Translations under genes and position numbers: made by a program
In this document: piece by piece, positions 24,362 to 27,736 of the stretch
How positions within the stretch are numbered: the first letter of the stretch is position 1
How the letters are laid out: each line of letters begins with the position of its first letter
From: Oscillospiraceae bacterium
GTDB taxonomy: Bacteria; Bacillota; Clostridia; Oscillospirales; Ruminococcaceae
Length of the DNA: 27,736 nucleotides
Direction: 5' to 3'
NCBI GenBank assembly: GCA_900768245.1
Contig: CAAGCE010000290.1
Coordinates: 1-27,736 of the forward strand
Notes under the pieces: generated by a model
The model's input: the letters and a program-made list of their open reading frames with translations, nothing else
Database searches by the model: none
Told to the model about the DNA's origin: nothing

Positions 24362-25021
24362 TCAGCCTTTGCTTTTTATGCGGCATTCAAATTTTCTGCC
24401 GTCCGAATTGAGATATTCTTTAAGAGCGCAGCTTTCGCATTTAGGCGACCTTGCCGTGCAGCAGTCACGTCCGAAAAGTACAAGACGGTGACAGAAATCC
24501 GAACTCTTTTCCGGGGGGATTATTTTAAGCAGATCCTTTTCGACCGCTGCAGGGTCGGTGCTGTCAGTAAGCTTCAGTCTGCCGCATATGCGTATGCAGT
24601 GCGTATCTGTAACAATGGCAGGAAGATGATGAACGTCACCCATAATAAGGTTAGCCGTTTTTCTGCCGATACCCGAAAGAGTGGTAAGCTCCTCCACAGT
24701 TCTGGGAATAACGCCGTTCATATCATAATAAAGCCGGTGAGCCATTTCAACAATGCTTTTTGCCTTTGTCTTGTAAAGACCGCAGGGCTTGATTATTTCG
24801 GCAACTTCATTTATATCAGCGTCGGCAAAAGATTTAAGCGTCGGATATTTTGCAAAAAGATCCTTTGTTACGATATTGACCCTTGCATCTGTGCATTGAG
24901 CGGAAAGCCGACCTGCTATCATAAGCTCATAAGGTTCTGAGTATGTCAGCGAGCATACAGCATCGGGATAAATTTTCTCAAGTCCGCTTACACAGAGCAG
25001 AGCACGTTCTTTCTTTGTCAT
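24362..25021 (-). CDS. nth: Endonuclease III, atypical iron-sulfur loop
   Basis: 219 residues from the ATG at 25021; a TTG at 25030 would add three. This DNA glycosylase/AP lyase removes oxidised pyrimidines. The helix-hairpin-helix LSGIGRKTAN with catalytic K121 and the VTDTH motif with catalytic D139 are present. The C-terminal cluster normally follows C-x6-C-x2-C-x5-C. Here C188, C195 and C198 fit, but the fourth position (204) is leucine. C187 and C213 are the nearest possible replacements. It lies 32 nt after the methyltransferase gene, separated by a hairpin, and just before recQ; a base-repair plus helicase pairing is plausible but may be only positional. Confidence 0.94.
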   Translation of the reverse strand: MTKKERALLCVSGLEKIYPDAVCSLTYSEPYELMIAGRLSAQCTDARVNIVTKDLFAKYPTLKSFADADINEVAEIIKPCGLYKTKAKSIVEMAHRLYYDMNGVIPRTVEELTTLSGIGRKTANLIMGDVHHLPAIVTDTHCIRICGRLKLTDSTDPAAVEKDLLKIIPPEKSSDFCHRLVLFGRDCCTARSPKCESCALKEYLNSDGRKFECRIKSKG

Positions 25022-25028
25022 AGCAGCC

Positions 25029-25055
25029 AAGGAATACTTGTTTTCGGTATTCCTT
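25029..25055 (-). promoter_or_regulatory. 9-bp hairpin upstream of the nth start
   Basis: AAGGAATAC and GTATTCCTT are perfect inverted copies around a 9-nt spacer. The hairpin touches the stop codon of the methyltransferase gene and ends 8 nt before the nth ATG. Its left arm contains the only AAGGA sequence nearby, so folding would hide that ribosome binding site. Control of nth translation is inferred. Confidence 0.5.
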
Positions 25056-25788
25056 AATATCCCTCCCTGTTGTTTTTTTCGCCGCCGTAAATTTCAAGCA
25101 GTTCCTTTGAGAAACCGTCGCCGTCCTTAACGAAGAGCGGCGGAAGAACTTTCATAAACGGCTTGCTTCCGAGCTTTCCCTCAATGAGGAACAGCCAGCT
25201 TGCATCGGCAGGTGTCTTGCTTACAAAGCGCAGCATTTTCGGTTCAATGTTGTTTGCCCTCATTGCGCAAATTACGTCTGCAAGACGTTCGGGACGGTTG
25301 CAGATGCAAAGCTTTCCTCCGAATTTAAGCAGCTTTGAAGCAGCCCTGCATACATCATTTATGTTGCAGAGTATCTCGTGACGTGCGATCTTCTGAGCGT
25401 CACCAAGGCTTTCAATTCCTGCATTTGCAGCCTTGTATGGCGGATTGCAGGTCACAACGTCAAATTTTCCTTTAGGACAGCCTTCCCAAAGCTCTTTAAG
25501 GTCAGCGCATACAGGTACAAGTCCTTCAAGCTTGTTGTGTTCAACGGTAATGTTAAACTGCCTGACAGCCTGCTCCTGAATGTCAACACCGTATATAAGG
25601 GACGGCCTGAATTTTATCTGCATAAGCAGAGGAATGATACCGCAGCCTGTTCCCAGATCGCATACCGTATCCTTGTGGCGCGGACGTGCAAAATCCGCAA
25701 GGAGAAATGCGTCTGTACCGAATTTATGCTCCTTTGAAACGCATATTTCAATGCCGTTCTGGAGCGGTTCAAAAGTAAATTCCGACAT
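25054..25788 (-). CDS. TrmN6-like tRNA1(Val) adenine-N6 methyltransferase
   Basis: 244 residues from the ATG at 25788, with GGAGGT just upstream. The SAM-binding motif DLGTGCG (44-50) and the amino-methyltransferase motif NPPY (115-118) place it in the class I N6-adenine methyltransferases. The opening (PLQNGIEICVSKEHKFGTDA continuing FLLADFA) matches TrmN6/YfiC, which methylates A37 of tRNA1(Val) in E. coli. A related protein in Firmicutes (YabB type) is usually annotated the same way. It follows the potassium channel gene by 13 nt. The family is sure; the exact RNA target is inferred. Confidence 0.9.
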   Translation of the reverse strand: MSEFTFEPLQNGIEICVSKEHKFGTDAFLLADFARPRHKDTVCDLGTGCGIIPLLMQIKFRPSLIYGVDIQEQAVRQFNITVEHNKLEGLVPVCADLKELWEGCPKGKFDVVTCNPPYKAANAGIESLGDAQKIARHEILCNINDVCRAASKLLKFGGKLCICNRPERLADVICAMRANNIEPKMLRFVSKTPADASWLFLIEGKLGSKPFMKVLPPLFVKDGDGFSKELLEIYGGEKNNREGY

Positions 25789-25801
25789 AATACCTCCGTT
25801 A

Positions 25802-27163
25802 TCAGCCGACCATAAGCTTACCCTCGGGGTAAACCGAGTTTTTGTTGAGCCGTGATTTTTTAATAGAAAGAGTGATAGCAAATGAAACAGGACCGACACG
25901 TCCGATGAACATTATGAGTATGAGCAGTATCCTTGAGCCTATGCCGCATACAGAAGTGACACCGCAGCTTATGCCCGTAGTGGAAATAGCGGAAGTGACC
26001 TCAACAGCCGAGTCAAGACCTGTTATGCCGGGGTTGGCAAAACAAAGACCGATCGACGAAGCAATAATGATAAAAGCAAAGATACAGATGATGGAAAGTG
26101 ACTTGTAAACAAGGTCCTTTTCGATCTTTCTTCCCATAATTATTGTGTCAGGCTTGTTTGTGACAACGCTGACAATAGTCATAACAATGATAGAAATTGT
26201 GGTTATCTTGACGCCGCCGCCTGTTGAACCCGGAGCAACACCTATAAACATAAGCAGTATTGACGCCATTTTTGCAAACGGAGTAAGTGATGCCATATCA
26301 ATAGTGTTGAAGCCTGCGGTACGGAGAGTAGCGGAGCAGAAAAAGCTGTTACCCAGCTTGTATAAAAAGCTTTTTCCGCCAAGCGTTGCAGGATTGTTCC
26401 ATTCAAGTATAAGGATTATGACCGTTCCAAGCACAGCAAGAGCGGCAGTAGCGGCAATAACCAGCTTTGACTGAAGTGTAAGACGCTTATTTTTGCGGTA
26501 TTCAAAAATATCCTGCCAAACGAAAAAGCCAAGACCGCCTGCAAGGATAAGCAGCGGAATTACCGTCACAACAATAGGGTCATCAGCCATACCCGCAAGG
26601 CTTGCAAACGGTGCATCTACCGCACCCATAACGTCAAAGCCTGCGTTGCAGAAAGCCGTAACGGCGAGATAAACGGAAATATAAATGCCCCTAAGACCGT
26701 ATTTCGGCACAAAAGCACCCATCAGCAGTACAGCTCCAGCAAGCTCAAAAGCAAATGAAATGGCAACTATCTTCTTAACAAATGACTTGACATCATAAAA
26801 TCCCGAAGTGTTCACCGATTCGGAAGCGACCTGCATAGAGTGGAGCTCATGCTTCTTTTTTATCATAAAGTTGAAAAACGACGTAAATGTGACCAGACCA
26901 AGACCGCCTATCTGTATCATAAGCAGAATTACAAGCTGTCCGAAAATATTCCAGTATGTACCTGTGTCAACGAGAACTAGACCTGTTACACAGGTTGCGG
27001 AAGTCGCCGTGAAAAGAGCCGTCAGAGGACTTGTGAATTTGCCCGAAGCTGACGAAAATGGCATCATAAGCAAAATTGCGCCTACAATTATAACGGCAAG
27101 AAAGCTGAGAGAGATCGTCTTCGTAGGCTGCATAGGTTTATTTTTGGTTTTTAAAGTTGGCAT
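25802..27163 (-). CDS. TrkH/KtrB-family potassium uptake channel subunit
   Basis: 453 residues with four M1-P-M2 repeats. The selectivity-filter segments are TATSATCVTGL (52-62), FCNAGFDVMG, LRTAGFNTID and ISTTGISCGV, and GVAPGSTGGGVK is the conserved gating-loop region. The size and filter style suit the Ktr (KtrB) or short Trk type. These channels need a cytoplasmic KtrA/TrkA nucleotide-binding partner, which is not in this window. It may lie elsewhere, since the next genes concern RNA methylation and DNA repair. The ATG at 27163 has GAGG 9 nt upstream. First gene of its operon. Confidence 0.94.
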   Translation of the reverse strand: MPTLKTKNKPMQPTKTISLSFLAVIIVGAILLMMPFSSASGKFTSPLTALFTATSATCVTGLVLVDTGTYWNIFGQLVILLMIQIGGLGLVTFTSFFNFMIKKKHELHSMQVASESVNTSGFYDVKSFVKKIVAISFAFELAGAVLLMGAFVPKYGLRGIYISVYLAVTAFCNAGFDVMGAVDAPFASLAGMADDPIVVTVIPLLILAGGLGFFVWQDIFEYRKNKRLTLQSKLVIAATAALAVLGTVIILILEWNNPATLGGKSFLYKLGNSFFCSATLRTAGFNTIDMASLTPFAKMASILLMFIGVAPGSTGGGVKITTISIIVMTIVSVVTNKPDTIIMGRKIEKDLVYKSLSIICIFAFIIIASSIGLCFANPGITGLDSAVEVTSAISTTGISCGVTSVCGIGSRILLILIMFIGRVGPVSFAITLSIKKSRLNKNSVYPEGKLMVG

Positions 27164-27219
27164 TTTAACTGACCTCGGTAATGTTTATTTATGGGCAGCG
27201 TAAGGACGCTGTCAGCCTT

Positions 27220-27248
27220 ATTATAACATAACGGTAATAAATATTCAA
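27220..27248 (-). promoter_or_regulatory. Promoter of the potassium channel operon
   Basis: TTGAAT (27243-27248) and a perfect TATAAT (27220-27225) are 17 nt apart on the minus strand; TG lies two bases before the -10 box. The leader of about 50 nt contains a small hairpin (CAGCGT / ACGCTG, 27196-27211) before the ribosome binding site. Confidence 0.82.
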
Positions 27249-27303
27249 CAATAAAAGCGAAATAATCAAAATTGCCGTATACATCGTGATTTGGCTGTAT
27301 TCC

Positions 27304-27570
27304 TTACTTTTTATTTTTTTGGGGGAAGCCGGCTTTAGCTTCGTTCGCAGCTTATGATCGGCTGTACGCAGTATTGTTCCGACCGTTACTGAGGGCATTG
27401 TACCGCAGGAAGGCAAGGTTTTGCAAGCTTTGCCCATACTGCAAATTATGTGCTGTTTTGCTTTCTGAAAGATAGATGCCCTTATTTACAGTCATTGCAA
27501 TGTTGATTTACGAAAACTATCGGCTGTGTCCGAAACAAAAGTCGGCTTCCCCCCAAAAAAATAAAAGTAA
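27304..27570. mobile_element. 267-bp inverted-repeat element, MITE-like
   Basis: The arms 27304-27331 and 27543-27570 are inverted copies of about 28 bp. Both contain a run of T, a G-run and AAGCCG, differing mainly by run lengths (one T, one G). The interior codes for no convincing protein, although two short frames cross it. I recall similar short translated fragments in Ruminococcus genomes, so I read this as a dispersed non-autonomous element. It fills most of the gene-free stretch 27249-27736 and sits 56 bp upstream of the trkH-type promoter. Confidence 0.55.
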
Positions 27571-27584
27571 AGAACAAAACAAAA

Positions 27585-27616
27585 GCAGGCTGCCACGGCA
27601 TATAGTGACAGCCTGC
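27585..27616 (-). terminator. Rho-independent terminator of a gene beyond the right edge
   Basis: GCAGGCTG and CAGCCTGC form an 8-bp GC-rich stem that extends by three more pairs after a mismatch. On the minus strand it is followed by TTTTGTTTTGTTCTTT. It must serve a minus-strand gene upstream of the window, or a repeat-borne transcript. It separates that gene from the potassium channel operon. Confidence 0.82.
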
Positions 27617-27672
27617 ATAATTAGAACCTGTCTTCACAAGCATATGCGCACGTCTTTTCGGCAAATTTTGCC

Positions 27673-27734
27673 GCAGACTGCGTTAAAAATCCTTGCCGGG
27701 CGACAGCCCGCCTGCGGATTTTTGCCTTGTCTGC
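27673..27734. repeat. GC-rich hairpin repeat, copy at right edge
   Basis: GCAGAC and GTCTGC at the outer ends, AAAAATCC and GGATTTTT inside them, and CGGGC / GCCCG at the centre form a nested inverted repeat of about 62 bp. Just before it, CGGCAAA and TTTGCCG (27659-27673) form another small palindrome. It resembles the copy at 8-65. The repeat may continue past the window edge. Confidence 0.6.
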
Positions 27735-27736
27735 AA

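Noticed and set aside
27189..27664. Short minus-strand frames of 82 and 60 codons across the right intergenic region
   Set aside because: They cross the inverted-repeat arms, a promoter and a terminator, have no binding sites and no domain features.
1..27736. CRISPR array, tRNA or rRNA genes, prophage or intact transposase
   Set aside because: No regular spaced repeats, no tRNA or rRNA sequence and no matching protein motifs were seen; the reading was by eye, so a degenerate RNA gene could be missed.

Overview
All credible genes in this window lie on the minus strand, so it reads from right to left. Gene content and order (a rimP-nusA-ylxR-ylxQ-infB-rbfA-nrnA-truB-ribF cluster), strong AGGAGG-type ribosome binding sites, some TTG and GTG starts, moderate GC and extended -10 promoters suggest a Firmicute of the class Clostridia, probably a Ruminococcus-like Oscillospiraceae. 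The genus is inferred from gene style and remembered repeat sequences, not proven.

Five transcription units can be drawn. (1) 27163 to 18985: a TrkH/KtrB-type potassium channel subunit, a TrmN6-like methyltransferase, endonuclease III (nth), a RecQ helicase and an 1121-residue polytopic membrane protein, led by a good promoter at 27220-27248. (2) 18906 to 15599: a Cof-type HAD phosphatase, uvrC and an Sfp-type phosphopantetheinyl transferase, led by a near-consensus promoter at 18939-18967. (3) 15349 to 5681: the transcription/translation cluster rimP, nusA, ylxR, ylxQ, infB, rbfA, nrnA, truB, ribF, followed by gltX, led by an extended -10 promoter at 15439-15467. (4) 5488 to 740: an ABC ATPase, an ABC-2 permease, a GldG-like auxiliary protein and a DUF4340 protein, joined by overlapping stop/start codons and closed by a hairpin terminator at 687-707. 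(5) 499 to 185: one 104-residue protein of unknown function with its own promoter and terminator.

The accessory signal is mostly in small non-coding elements. A 180-bp element with 22-bp terminal inverted repeats (15520-15699, MITE-like) lies across the 3' end of the phosphopantetheinyl transferase gene and supplies its last 32 codons and stop. A second inverted-repeat element (27304-27570) lies between the potassium-channel promoter and the terminator of a gene beyond the right edge. Related GC-rich hairpin repeats lie at both ends of the window (about 8-65 and 27673-27734).

The least explained protein-coding parts are the GldG/DUF4340 ABC system, the large membrane protein downstream of recQ, and the 104-residue orphan. 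Endonuclease III lacks the canonical fourth iron-sulfur cysteine, and RecQ carries a short extra C-terminal helix-turn-helix-like tail. I saw no CRISPR array, rRNA, tRNA, phage gene or intact transposase.
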